The notes under the pieces: generated by a model
Told to the model about the DNA's origin: nothing
Seen by the model: the letters and a program-made list of their open reading frames with translations, nothing else
Database searches by the model: none
From: Shewanella denitrificans OS217
GTDB lineage: Bacteria > Pseudomonadota > Gammaproteobacteria > Enterobacterales > Shewanellaceae
Reading direction: 5' to 3'
NCBI RefSeq assembly: GCF_000013765.1
Contig: NC_007954.1
Location: 1,674,001 to 1,738,000 of the forward strand
DNA: 64,000 nucleotides
Translations under genes and position numbers: made by a program
In this document: positions 25,118 through 32,897 of the stretch, piece after piece
Numbering within the stretch: position 1 is the first letter of the stretch
Layout: every line of letters starts with the position of its first letter

Positions 25118-25927
25118 TTATACGGAAAATGTGCTCCAGATAGGCGCATGATCTGAGGGTTTTTCTATGCCTCTGAGATCATAATCCACATCAGACTCCA
25201 CAAGATTTGCCGTCATGGAAGCAGTGATTAAAATCACGTCTATGCGCAGGCCTCGGTTATCATCAAAGCCTTTGCTGCGATAATCAAACCAAGAATAACG
25301 CTGCTCACGAGTCGGGTGCAGCAGGCGGAAACTGTCGATAAAACCCCAATCCAGTAAACAGGCTAACCATTCACGCTCTTCAGGTTGAAAGCTGCATTTA
25401 CCTGTCTTAAGCCAGCGTTTAGCGTTAACCTCGCCTATGCCTATGTCTAAATCCTGCGGGGAAATATTAATATCACCTATGATGGCAATGTCTTCATCTG
25501 GACTGTGGTTTGCATCTAAGTGAGCCATTAAGTCTTGGTAGAACTTGCGCTTGGCTGGGTATTTAGTCTCGTGATGTATGCTGTCACCCTGAGGGAAATA
25601 GCCATTAATAACCGTCAGTACGCGGCCATTGGCTTGATTAAATTTGCCTATGATAAGACGGCGCTGGGCATCCTCTTCATCGGTACTAAAGCCTTTTTGC
25701 ACTTCAATCGGTTCAAGCTTTGATAGCATAGCCACGCCATAATGGGCCTTGCCGCCATGGTAGTGCACCTTGTAGCCCATGGCTTCTACGTCAGCAACTG
25801 GAAACGCCTCATCATGAACCTTAGTTTCTTGCAGACCAATAATATCGGGCTGATGACTGTCGATAAGGGCTTGTAATTGATGCAGCCTCGCTCGCAGGCC
25901 ATTAATATTAAAAGAGATAATTTTCAT
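25118..25927 (-). CDS. xthA: Exodeoxyribonuclease III
   Basis: 269-residue AP endonuclease/3'-5' exonuclease of base excision repair. Active-site blocks of the exonuclease III family are intact: INGLRARLHQL, GLQETKVHDEAFP, NGYFPQGDS, GDINISPQDLDIG, WFDYRSKGFDDNRGLRID and SDHAPIW. Its ATG overlaps the stop codon of yciI by one base, so the two genes are translationally coupled. Confidence 0.97.
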   Translation of the reverse strand: MKIISFNINGLRARLHQLQALIDSHQPDIIGLQETKVHDEAFPVADVEAMGYKVHYHGGKAHYGVAMLSKLEPIEVQKGFSTDEEDAQRRLIIGKFNQANGRVLTVINGYFPQGDSIHHETKYPAKRKFYQDLMAHLDANHSPDEDIAIIGDINISPQDLDIGIGEVNAKRWLKTGKCSFQPEEREWLACLLDWGFIDSFRLLHPTREQRYSWFDYRSKGFDDNRGLRIDVILITASMTANLVESDVDYDLRGIEKPSDHAPIWSTFSV

Positions 25928-26226
25928 TAAGGCAATACTCGCTTAAAGGGTTTCACTATCACGCTGGCATAAACGCCAGCCTCAATATAGGGGTCAGCAT
26001 CGGCCCAAGCTTGAGCTATCTCAAGGCTGGCAAAGTCTGCGATAACCAAGGAGCCGGTAAAGCCTGCATCCCCTGGATTTTCATTATCAATTGCCGGATG
26101 AGGACCTGCGACTAATAGGCGGCCTTCATCAGATAATTCTTGCAGTCTGGCTAAGTGAAACGAGCGGACTGATAAGCGCTTTTCTAAACTATTTTCAACA
26201 TCTTGCGAAGAAATCATATACCACAT
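25927..26226 (-). CDS. yciI: YciI family protein
   Basis: 99 residues from ATG 26226, which has AAGGAG eight bases upstream. It is very similar over its whole length to E. coli YciI: SLEKRLSVRSFHLARLQELS, DEGRLLVAGPHPAID, NPGDAGFTGSLVIADF, AQAWADADPYIEAGVY. The family has a ferredoxin-like fold with a conserved His-Asp pair; its biochemical role is not settled. It lies between yciB and xthA. Confidence 0.93.
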   Translation of the reverse strand: MWYMISSQDVENSLEKRLSVRSFHLARLQELSDEGRLLVAGPHPAIDNENPGDAGFTGSLVIADFASLEIAQAWADADPYIEAGVYASVIVKPFKRVLP

Positions 26227-26266
26227 GTTTAATGCTCCTTGAATGGCCACTAGAGTGGCATCTTAT

Positions 26267-26812
26267 TTAGTTCGCCGTATCATCCTGTTCAGGCTGGGCA
26301 TGCTTGTATATATAGAAAACGCTGATAACCGTATTGAGTAAGGTCAGTGCGGTTAAGCCAAAGACTTTAAAATTAACCCAAGTCTCTAAGGGTAAGCTAA
26401 AGGCAACATACACATTGAGCACACCACAACCAATAAAGAACAGCGCCCAATACCAAGTGACTCTGGCCCAGATGTTGTCATCGGCCTTTAACTCTTTGCC
26501 CAGCATAGCTTTAATAATGGATTTATTCATTATTTGACTGACGGCTAATGCAATAGCAAACAAGCTATAGATGATGGTGACTTTCCATTTGATAAAGGCA
26601 TCATCATGAAACGCTAACGTCAGTGTGCCAAAGACTGTCACCATAGCAAAGGTGACTAAGTGCATTTTTTCGACTTTCTTATAGACAAAGTAAAGGATGG
26701 CAATTTGCACTGCAGTGGCGGCAATCAAAGCGCCAGTAGCAGTGTAAATATCGACTAATTTATATACAGTGAAAAAGATGATTAATGGCAGAAAATCGAG
26801 CAGTTGTTTCAT
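26267..26812 (-). CDS. yciB: Inner-membrane septation/spanning protein YciB (IspZ)
   Basis: 181-residue membrane protein with five predicted helices. It has the family blocks LLDFLPLIIFFTVYKLVDIY, GTLTLAFHDDAFIKWKVTII and WARVTWYWALFFIGCGVLNVYVAF. In E. coli and Shigella YciB has been linked to cell envelope integrity and septation. It heads the yciB-yciI-xthA transcription unit. Confidence 0.95.
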   Translation of the reverse strand: MKQLLDFLPLIIFFTVYKLVDIYTATGALIAATAVQIAILYFVYKKVEKMHLVTFAMVTVFGTLTLAFHDDAFIKWKVTIIYSLFAIALAVSQIMNKSIIKAMLGKELKADDNIWARVTWYWALFFIGCGVLNVYVAFSLPLETWVNFKVFGLTALTLLNTVISVFYIYKHAQPEQDDTAN

Positions 26813-26907
26813 AATCTAAAGTGCTGAATGAACGATGAACTGAGTGTATCACGCCATAGTCTTAGCAACAAAAGCTAGAATGCGTAAATTATGCTAACCA
26901 ATAATTT

Positions 26908-27147
26908 ATGAATGCTTTTTTAATTGAACATTTAATCTCTTATAACTCAGGGCACTATTACGCCACAAGGGCTTTGAATCGACTCAGGCAAGATTATCTG
27001 TTTGATATTGACTTTAGAAGTCGAAAAGGTCAACTTATTGCCTTTCTCGAAACGCTCGGACTTAGGTATACCCATCATGGAAAGAATTGGATTATTAGGC
27101 GGAATGAGTTGGCCATCGACGATAGAGTATTATCGTTTGCTCAATGA
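26908..27147 (+). CDS. Possible small protein overlapping the racemase start
   Basis: 79 codons from ATG (MNAFLIEHLISYNSGHYYAT), overlapping the following racemase by 71 bases in another frame. The composition looks protein-like (GKNWIIRRNELAIDDRVLSF), but I recognise no family and see no strong ribosome binding site. It may be a remnant or spurious. Confidence 0.25.
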   Translation: MNAFLIEHLISYNSGHYYATRALNRLRQDYLFDIDFRSRKGQLIAFLETLGLRYTHHGKNWIIRRNELAIDDRVLSFAQ

Positions 27148-27769
27148 GAAGGCTCAGGCACATTTAGGCGAGGGACATTCGGCGCGATTATTATTATCCA
27201 GCATGGATTATTTTGACATTCGTCAGCACTACCCAAATGGGTGGGATAAAATATATCCCATTTTACAAAGAGAGTTGCAGTATCTCAATGATTTATGCCC
27301 AAGCTGCATTTTGATCTGTAATAATACTTTGCATCAAGCGTTTGATGCCATTAAAGATAAACTGAATTTATCTGTACCTGTGTTCCATATGGCGGATTTA
27401 ACGGCGCAGCATGTGTACCAAAAAGGCCATAAAAAAGTGTTATTAACAGGCACTCAATACACTATGGAAAGTGGTTATTACAGCAATAAAATTGCCGCTC
27501 ATGGCATAGAGGTAATAGTGCCCGCGCTCGAGGAGCGTATACACATCCAATCTATGCAGCAGAGTATCGCTAAGGGGCATGCCACAGAACAATTTACTGC
27601 AGCGTTCGAGAAGATATTAGCGAATTACCTAGATTGTGATGCCGTGATCACTGCCTGTACTGAACTCCCTTTAGTCATTACCCCAACAATAACTCAACTC
27701 GAGATTGTCGACCCCATGGCCATTCAGTGTGACGCCGCCTTCAAGTTCGCTTGTGCTATGCCAAGCTAA
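27077..27769 (+). CDS. Aspartate/glutamate racemase family protein
   Basis: 230 residues from ATG 27077 (MERIGLLGGMSWPSTIEYY). The two cysteine regions of the Asp/Glu racemase superfamily are present: CILICNNTLHQAFD (about residue 80) and DAVITACTELPLVI (about 193). It resembles the RacX/YgeA group of broad amino-acid racemases. Context does not reveal the substrate. A long in-frame extension upstream is not supported by the family N-terminus. Confidence 0.87.
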   Translation: MERIGLLGGMSWPSTIEYYRLLNEKAQAHLGEGHSARLLLSSMDYFDIRQHYPNGWDKIYPILQRELQYLNDLCPSCILICNNTLHQAFDAIKDKLNLSVPVFHMADLTAQHVYQKGHKKVLLTGTQYTMESGYYSNKIAAHGIEVIVPALEERIHIQSMQQSIAKGHATEQFTAAFEKILANYLDCDAVITACTELPLVITPTITQLEIVDPMAIQCDAAFKFACAMPS

Positions 27770-27836
27770 GCTTGTTTAGATGACTCAGCTTGCTGAATAT
27801 AGACTGTGAATTGGGGGAGAATCGATTGGATTAACT

Positions 27837-28265
27837 ATGGCTGAAGAATACATGTTAATAGCGCTTGAGTTGTCTAAAAAGGCGCTGCCACATTGCTTGC
27901 CAAATCCACCGGTGGGATGCGTATTGGTGAAGGATGGTCAGGTTGTCGGCCAAGGATTTACCCAAGTCATTGGCGGAAATCATGCTGAAGTTGAAGCGTT
28001 AAACTCATATACGGGTGATCTGGCCGGTGTGACCGCATACGTGACTTTGGAGCCTTGCTCCTTTGTTGGGAGAACGCCAGCTTGTGCGGCTAGACTTGCT
28101 CATTCGGGTCTCAAACATCTGGTGCTTGCCATGCTTGATCCAGACTCAAGAAATAATGGTAAGGGTTTAGCCATGCTTCAACATGCGGGCATTAATGTCG
28201 AACTTGGGATATGTGAGGCACAAGCCAGTGCATTTTTATCACCATACCTGTTAAAACCCGAGTGA
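27837..28265 (+). CDS. Stand-alone RibD-type pyrimidine deaminase domain
   Basis: 142 residues of the cytidine/deoxycytidylate deaminase fold: zinc motif HAEVEAL (about residues 49-55) and PCSFVGRTPACAARL (about 78-92). The GRTPAC signature and NPPVGCVLVKDG are those of the deaminase half of riboflavin enzyme RibD, but the reductase half is absent and the protein ends at PYLLKPE. It could deaminate the riboflavin intermediate or a different heterocycle. Confidence 0.82.
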   Translation: MAEEYMLIALELSKKALPHCLPNPPVGCVLVKDGQVVGQGFTQVIGGNHAEVEALNSYTGDLAGVTAYVTLEPCSFVGRTPACAARLAHSGLKHLVLAMLDPDSRNNGKGLAMLQHAGINVELGICEAQASAFLSPYLLKPE

Positions 28266-28370
28266 TGAGCTAGGCTGGAACTTGCTTTTCACTAAGGACA
28301 AGTTAACTGCTTCACTGGGCGTGTCTCACTTTGGAGTCGAATTAAGTTTTTTATAGGGAGTGTTATATCA

Positions 28371-29006
28371 ATGGAATTAATTAACTATTTAAATGAGCAT
28401 TTTTTTACTCAAGAGCAGCTGCTTGATATTTCAAAGGTCAGTCAGCAAGATTTACTGAGTTATCAACAGCAGGGCTTGATGCCTAAATGCGCTTATCAAT
28501 TAAGCCTGCAACTGCAAAGCCACTCTTTCTTCGGCCCACATCATGAAGAACAAATCATTGAATATTATGCTAAAGGTTACGCCTCTTGGCTTGGGGTTAT
28601 TCAATCATCCGACTCTGCAGACACGGTTTTTGAGGTGTTTGCTACACGTTACAAAATGGCCCTTGAACACTTAAAAGAGCTAGGGCACAGGACCAGCAAT
28701 CCAAAGGTGAACTCTGAACTTGATGAGCACATCAAACAAGAATGGGGCCATTTTTTAGCGGGGATATACGGTTTGTGTACTCAATCTGGATTACCAGAGG
28801 ATATCGCCGCGAAAGAGTTGGCCATCCTAGAAATTAATGAATTGCTAGGGGAAGGGCAGCTAACTCAGGCTCAAATTAGTCAGCTGAGGTTAGCGGTAAA
28901 CCTGTTGGACTCGGCAAGTTCATTGTTTGCCCCCCATGAAAGGTTAAAAAGTTCTCGCCAGCGTTTAATTAATGAAGTGCGTCGCCAATACCAGTTAGAA
29001 AGTTAA
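28371..29006 (+). CDS. Conserved protein, DUF6058-like
   Basis: 211 residues, soluble. The first 40 residues have a MerR-like helix-turn-helix flavour (FTQEQLLDISKVSQQDLLSY, then QQQGLMPK). The remainder is helical with YYAKGYASWL, WGHFLAGIYGLCTQSGLPED and FAPHERLKSSRQRL. I believe this corresponds to a Shewanella/Vibrio family labelled DUF6058, but this is from memory. Function unknown. It is separated by about 100 bases from the deaminase gene. Confidence 0.6.
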   Translation: MELINYLNEHFFTQEQLLDISKVSQQDLLSYQQQGLMPKCAYQLSLQLQSHSFFGPHHEEQIIEYYAKGYASWLGVIQSSDSADTVFEVFATRYKMALEHLKELGHRTSNPKVNSELDEHIKQEWGHFLAGIYGLCTQSGLPEDIAAKELAILEINELLGEGQLTQAQISQLRLAVNLLDSASSLFAPHERLKSSRQRLINEVRRQYQLES

Positions 29007-29087
29007 TCCTTTAGACTTCACTTTTTCAGGGCAGCTAGCCCCATGTTTTGAAGCTATAGCCCGTGGCAATAGTCCCTGGCAATTCTT

Positions 29088-29115
29088 CGTGGCAATAACT
29101 GGTGTTATTGCCACG
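29088..29115. repeat. Perfect 12-bp hairpin
   Basis: CGTGGCAATAAC and GTTATTGCCACG around a TGGT loop, about 80 bases after the upstream gene. The core CGTGGCAATA also occurs at 29062. There is no T-run; it may still act as an RNA 3' end between converging genes. Confidence 0.75.
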
Positions 29116-29205
29116 GGGTCTCTCGAGTGCGCAAGAGTCAGTTTGTTCAAATTTGACTCGGCTTAATAACAGTGGATGTTAAATGGAGGCGTGCCAACCC
29201 AAGTT

Positions 29206-29610
29206 TTAGTGATCGTGTTTGTTTTTGTTTTTGTGCTTATTCTTGCCTTTGTTTTTTCCTTTGTGATGATCTTTTTTCCCATGGTGATATTTCTTCGAAA
29301 GTCCTGGGGGTAATTTATTGTCTTGATAGTGCTGCCAATTATTGGGCTCAATGCTGTAATACCAGCGATCATTGCTGTGTTTGTAATAATGATTGTTGTA
29401 GAAGTAGATATTTGGCTGCCCCAACACAAGATAGACACCCAAACTCGTGTCATAGACGAGTTGATGCCCATGATGCTTATGTTTGTAGCCATGGGCCGGT
29501 GCATGTGCAGGTGGGCCGTAGGTTTTTTGGGAATGGGCTTGTGGATAGACGGCGCAGCCTGACATAAATAATATCGTGGCTGATATGAACAGTGGTGCTA
29601 ATTTTTTCAT
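29206..29610 (-). CDS. His/Lys-rich lipoprotein
   Basis: 134 residues with a lipoprotein signal (MKKLAPLFISATILFMSGC, Cys19 lipidated). The middle contains a YDTSLGVYLVLGQPNIYFYN stretch with many aromatic residues, like small YXWW-type lipoproteins. The last 35 residues are almost only K, H, G, N and D, and would bind metal ions or polyanions. No catalytic domain is seen. Exact function unknown. Confidence 0.72.
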   Translation of the reverse strand: MKKLAPLFISATILFMSGCAVYPQAHSQKTYGPPAHAPAHGYKHKHHGHQLVYDTSLGVYLVLGQPNIYFYNNHYYKHSNDRWYYSIEPNNWQHYQDNKLPPGLSKKYHHGKKDHHKGKNKGKNKHKNKNKHDH

Positions 29611-29920
29611 TTGATGACTCCTAGGGTTAAGATGGGTAACTACAAGCTGTGGTCATCGTGTTGAGGAGTCAAGCTTATCGCTATCTTGCTTCAGTGAAAT
29701 GATTTCGAGTGTAGCTTTAAAAACGGTTTTCCGCTTTTTAATTTAAAGCTAGATACTGATGCATTTTTATTTGATGTTTAGCAATCTCTCCATATACCCG
29801 CTTGTTTTCGATAAACTCATTCGAACTTGGCAGATGGTCAAACCAATGGATTGTTAATCCAATTTAATCCCTGTAATCTCAATAAAATAATATAACTAAT
29901 ATAAAGTGATAGGAGAGAAA
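29611..29920. other. Divergent intergenic region
   Basis: About 310 bases between the lipoprotein gene and ppnP, probably holding both promoters. AAAAACGG / CCGCTTTTT near 29720 forms a weak inverted repeat. AGGAGA at 29911-29916 is the ppnP ribosome binding site. No further gene is seen. Confidence 0.5.
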
Positions 29921-30209
29921 ATGTCGCAATTTAATAATGTTACCTTGGTAAAGGCCGCCAATGTGTATTTCGATGGCAAGGTGAGTAGCCGCACTGTGCA
30001 GTTTAATGATGGAAGTCACAAAACCTTAGGATTAATGTTACCGGGTGAATATGAATTTGGAACTCAGGCCAAGGAGTTAATGGAAATAATGTCAGGTGAG
30101 TTGCAAATTATGCTGCCGGAAAGTCACACTTGGCAAAGCATAGTGGGACCACAAAGCTTTGAAGCTAGGGAATCCCCTGATAATTGCTTTTATTTTCAAT
30201 TTAGTAGAC

Positions 30210-30272
30210 ACGCATGGTGCTATCTGATCTAATCAATTTCGCCAAAAACCTACTAGATCTAACACCATGCGT
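30210..30272 (+). promoter_or_regulatory. Fold-back hairpin covering the transposase start
   Basis: ACGCATGGTG (30210-30219) is the exact complement of CACCATGCGT (30263-30272), which contains the transposase ATG. A transcript entering from ppnP would include both arms and hide the start, whereas one starting inside the element after the left arm would not. This is the arrangement known from IS10 (inhibition of read-through expression). Confidence 0.75.
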
Positions 30273-31469
30273 GATATCCATATCTTACACGATTTAATCA
30301 AAAAACAATGCCCTCAAATACACCAAAAACGACTTAATTCTCTGATGGTTGCCACTGAGTCACTCCTCGATGGTAATCAACTATCACTTACTCAGCTTGG
30401 TCGTAATATTACGGGCTCCGTGGCAGCTAAACACAACATTAAACGTATTGACCGACTCTTAGGTAATTATCACTTAGCTCAAGATAAAATAACAATATAT
30501 CAGTGGCATGCTCGCTATCTTTGTGGCGCAAACCCTATGCCTATTATTCTCGTCGATTGGTCTGATGTCCGTGAACAGCTTCGAATAATGACGCTACGCG
30601 CATCCATCAGCGTTCAAGGTCGCTCTGTGACTCTGTATGAACGGACTTTCTTGTTTGAGGACTACAACGCACCTCGCAGCCATAATGCTTTTCTCGCTGA
30701 ACTTGCCAACGTTTTACCTCAAGGTTGTTGTCCTCTGATTGTCACCGATGCAGGCTATCGCAATACCTGGTTTAGGGAAGTTGAGCGCTATGGCTGGTTC
30801 TGGCTTGGCAGAGTGCGAGGCGATGTAAGCTTTATGCACCACGGGCAAACCACTTGGCATTCAAATAAATCACTCTACTCAAAAGCAAACTCAACCGCTA
30901 AATACATAGGTAATGTTCAGCTTGCACGTAAATCACCGCTAAGCTGCCATTTACATCTATTTAAGGCTAAGTCCAAATTACGTAAAGATAAGCGCTCTTC
31001 AAAAACGGGCCGAAACCACACCGCACAAAAGAGTTATCGCTTAGGCAGTAAGGAGCCGTGGCTGCTGGCGACCAACTTACCGCCTGAATACTTCAATCCA
31101 GCAAAAGTGGTTGAGCTATATGCTAAACGCATGCAAATTGAAGAAACCTTTCGGGATTTAAAAAGCCCACAATATGGCATGGGATTGAGGCAAAGTCGCA
31201 GTCGGTGTCCAAAGCGATATGATGTATTGTTGCTTATCGCTATGCTGGCAGAAATACTGTTGTGGTGTATAGGCATAGCCGCGAGGCATCTTGGCTGGCA
31301 GAAGGATTTCCAAGCTAACAGCATCAAATATCGCGCTGTATTATCCGTTGTAAGATTAGGAAAAGAAGTGCGGCGAAGGCCAAAATACACACTAAAAGCA
31401 TCGATAATTTACTGGGCATTAAACGAATATATCAAACTGGTTCATACCGCTGGCAGACCTAAATTATGA
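30267..31469 (+). CDS. IS4-family (IS10 group) transposase
   Basis: 400 residues, closely following the IS10 transposase (402): LNSLMVATESLLDGNQLSLT, KHNIKRIDRLLGN, the first catalytic Asp region MPIILVDWSDVREQ, the second VTDAGYRNTW, and the YREK-like RMQIEETFRDLKSPQYGMGL with the catalytic Glu. It catalyses cut-and-paste transposition of the surrounding element. Confidence 0.95.
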   Translation: MRDIHILHDLIKKQCPQIHQKRLNSLMVATESLLDGNQLSLTQLGRNITGSVAAKHNIKRIDRLLGNYHLAQDKITIYQWHARYLCGANPMPIILVDWSDVREQLRIMTLRASISVQGRSVTLYERTFLFEDYNAPRSHNAFLAELANVLPQGCCPLIVTDAGYRNTWFREVERYGWFWLGRVRGDVSFMHHGQTTWHSNKSLYSKANSTAKYIGNVQLARKSPLSCHLHLFKAKSKLRKDKRSSKTGRNHTAQKSYRLGSKEPWLLATNLPPEYFNPAKVVELYAKRMQIEETFRDLKSPQYGMGLRQSRSRCPKRYDVLLLIAMLAEILLWCIGIAARHLGWQKDFQANSIKYRAVLSVVRLGKEVRRRPKYTLKASIIYWALNEYIKLVHTAGRPKL

Positions 31470-31671
31470 GGGGATCCGCCAGGCTTTGAAGTCCCCGCAA
31501 ATGCTAGGTTTCGAGTGAAAGCCAGTACTGTTGTCGACTATTGCTGCTCTTATCTAGATTAATAGAAAAGAGATTAAGTCGCTAACTCCATGGGCTTGTA
31601 CATCAAGTCCTTATTGTTAACTTGCTCGTCAATACGCTGAGCAATAATAAAGCATAAGAATATGACACAAG

Positions 31672-32142
31672 ATGGAAATAACACTCGATAAATTGAAAGA
31701 TGATGCCGTAATACAGTTATTAACTGAACATCTAGCTGATATGTACGCGACATCCCCCGCTGACAGTGTACATGCACTCGATATTGGCGCATTAAAACAT
31801 GACTCGATAACCTTTTGGTGTGCAAGAGAAGGCGATAAAGTGCTTGGCTGCGTGGCGCTTAAAGAATTGGATGAAAGAAGTGGGGAAATTAAATCCATGC
31901 GCACCGCAGCAGAGGTGAGAAACCGTGGGGTCGCCTCTAAATTATTAGCTCATGTGCTTGAAGTGGCACAATCGAGACAATACGACACCCTGTACTTAGA
32001 AACAGGTTCAATGGATTTCTTTGCGCCAGCGAGGCGATTGTATCAAAAGCAGGGGTTTATTGATTGCGGCCCTTTTGCTGATTACCAGCCAGATCCCAAT
32101 AGCTGCTTTATGAGTCTAAACATGACTCAACATCCAAGTTAA
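31672..32142 (+). CDS. GNAT-family acetyltransferase, YsnE-like
   Basis: 156 residues. Acetyl-CoA loop MRTAAEVRNRGVASKLLAHV (about residues 80-100). The C-terminal ETGSMDFFAPARRLYQKQGF and CGPFADYQPDPNSCFMSL are characteristic of the YsnE/PA2578 group of GNATs. The physiological substrate is unknown. Upstream lies the restored ppnP 3' end; downstream is decayed sequence. Confidence 0.88.
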   Translation: MEITLDKLKDDAVIQLLTEHLADMYATSPADSVHALDIGALKHDSITFWCAREGDKVLGCVALKELDERSGEIKSMRTAAEVRNRGVASKLLAHVLEVAQSRQYDTLYLETGSMDFFAPARRLYQKQGFIDCGPFADYQPDPNSCFMSLNMTQHPS

Positions 32143-32157
32143 CTTATTTGGGGATGG

Positions 32158-32310
32158 TTGACTCCTACGTATCTTACATTTGAACTCAAGAATCAGAGCT
32201 TAAAGTCAGTGTCTTACTGTGAATTTGATGGGAATTATGTATTACTCGCGGGTGAAGCAAAATATGTCGTTCACCTCGATATTGATGGTTACTTACATTC
32301 CCCAATATGA
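32158..32310 (+). pseudogene. C-terminal remnant of an unknown protein
   Basis: An open frame of 50 codons without a good start (TTG at best) reads TYLTFELKNQSLKSVSYCEF, then DGNYVLLAGEAKYVVHLDI and DGYLHSPI before TGA. The regular beta-like pattern suggests the end of a real protein whose 5' part is gone. I do not recognise the family. Confidence 0.4.
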
Positions 32311-32484
32311 GTGAGTTTTATTTTGTTAGAGTTGTTGCCTCAACTTTGGATGATCCCTAGCTGATATCGATATAATGTGGGTGGATGCGCAGATTATCGA
32401 AGACCTTAGGCCGAGGTAATGATTTAAACAGCAATCCCTGCAAGAGTAGCGCCCAGAAGCGGCGCGAATTCTAGGAAGTTAGGC

Positions 32485-32828
32485 ATGCAGTTGATAAAAA
32501 TGATGATTATGCTGTGGCTGTTGTTTTTAGCCGCTTGTTCGCCAGAGCCTGAAACGCCACCGCCGACTAAAGCCGAGATATTAACCTTATTTCACAAGAA
32601 CGAACTTACTTTAGATTGTTAAAGAGTATTCCCTCAAAACGTGTCTCTATGCTAAGACAAGAAAACCATAAAATGGAAGTTTCGTTTGTGATCTTCGCAA
32701 GTGGTTTTGTCTTTGCTGGTTGCTCAATCGATTTAACTGATTTTGAGCCTAACAAACCCTATTGGGCTAAACAATTCACTAAATATCAGGTTAACAATGA
32801 GTGGTTTGCATCAAGCGTGTGCAGTTAA
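32485..32828 (+). pseudogene. Small lipoprotein gene with a frameshift
   Basis: The 5' frame gives a lipoprotein signal and lipobox (MQLIKMMIMLWLLFLAACSP), then TKAEILTLFHKNELTLD before a stop. From 32616 another frame continues as LLKSIPSKRVSMLRQENHKM, then EVSFVIFASGFVFAGCSIDL to a stop at 32826-32828. One extra T in the GATTG stretch near 32616 would join them into about 115 residues. The gene is bounded by GTTAGGC (32478) and GCCTAAC (32834), complementary heptamers like integron cassette ends. Confidence 0.55.
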
Positions 32829-32897
32829 CGCCTGCCTAACCCGTCAGTTTCATCCGCCCGGTGTTTTTCAAGGTAGTTGTCACTCTTTGCTTAAATA

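Larger units (their letters stand above)
30165..31482 (+). mobile_element. IS10-like insertion sequence (IS4 family)
   Basis: 1318 bp with imperfect terminal inverted repeats matching at 17 of 21 positions (left CTAGGGAATCCCCTGATAAT, right CTGGCGGATCCCCTCATAAT). It is flanked by 9-bp target duplications GCTTTGAAG (30156-30164 and 31483-31491). Length, ends and duplication size match the IS10 group. The transposase is full length, so the element may be active. Confidence 0.93.
29921..31562 (+). pseudogene. ppnP: Pyrimidine/purine nucleoside phosphorylase PpnP, split by IS
   Basis: The first 81 codons (NVYFDGKVSSRTVQF, LMLPGEYEFGTQAKELMEIM, SGELQIMLPESHTWQSI) match PpnP/YaiE, a small cupin phosphorylase. 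The gene stops being PpnP after GPQSFE at 30164, where an IS10-like element enters. The rest (VPANARFRVKASTVVDYCCS, YLD, stop at 31560-31562) resumes at 31492 after the duplicated target. Removing the IS and one 9-base copy restores a continuous protein of about 104 residues, so the gene was intact until a recent insertion. Confidence 0.92.
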
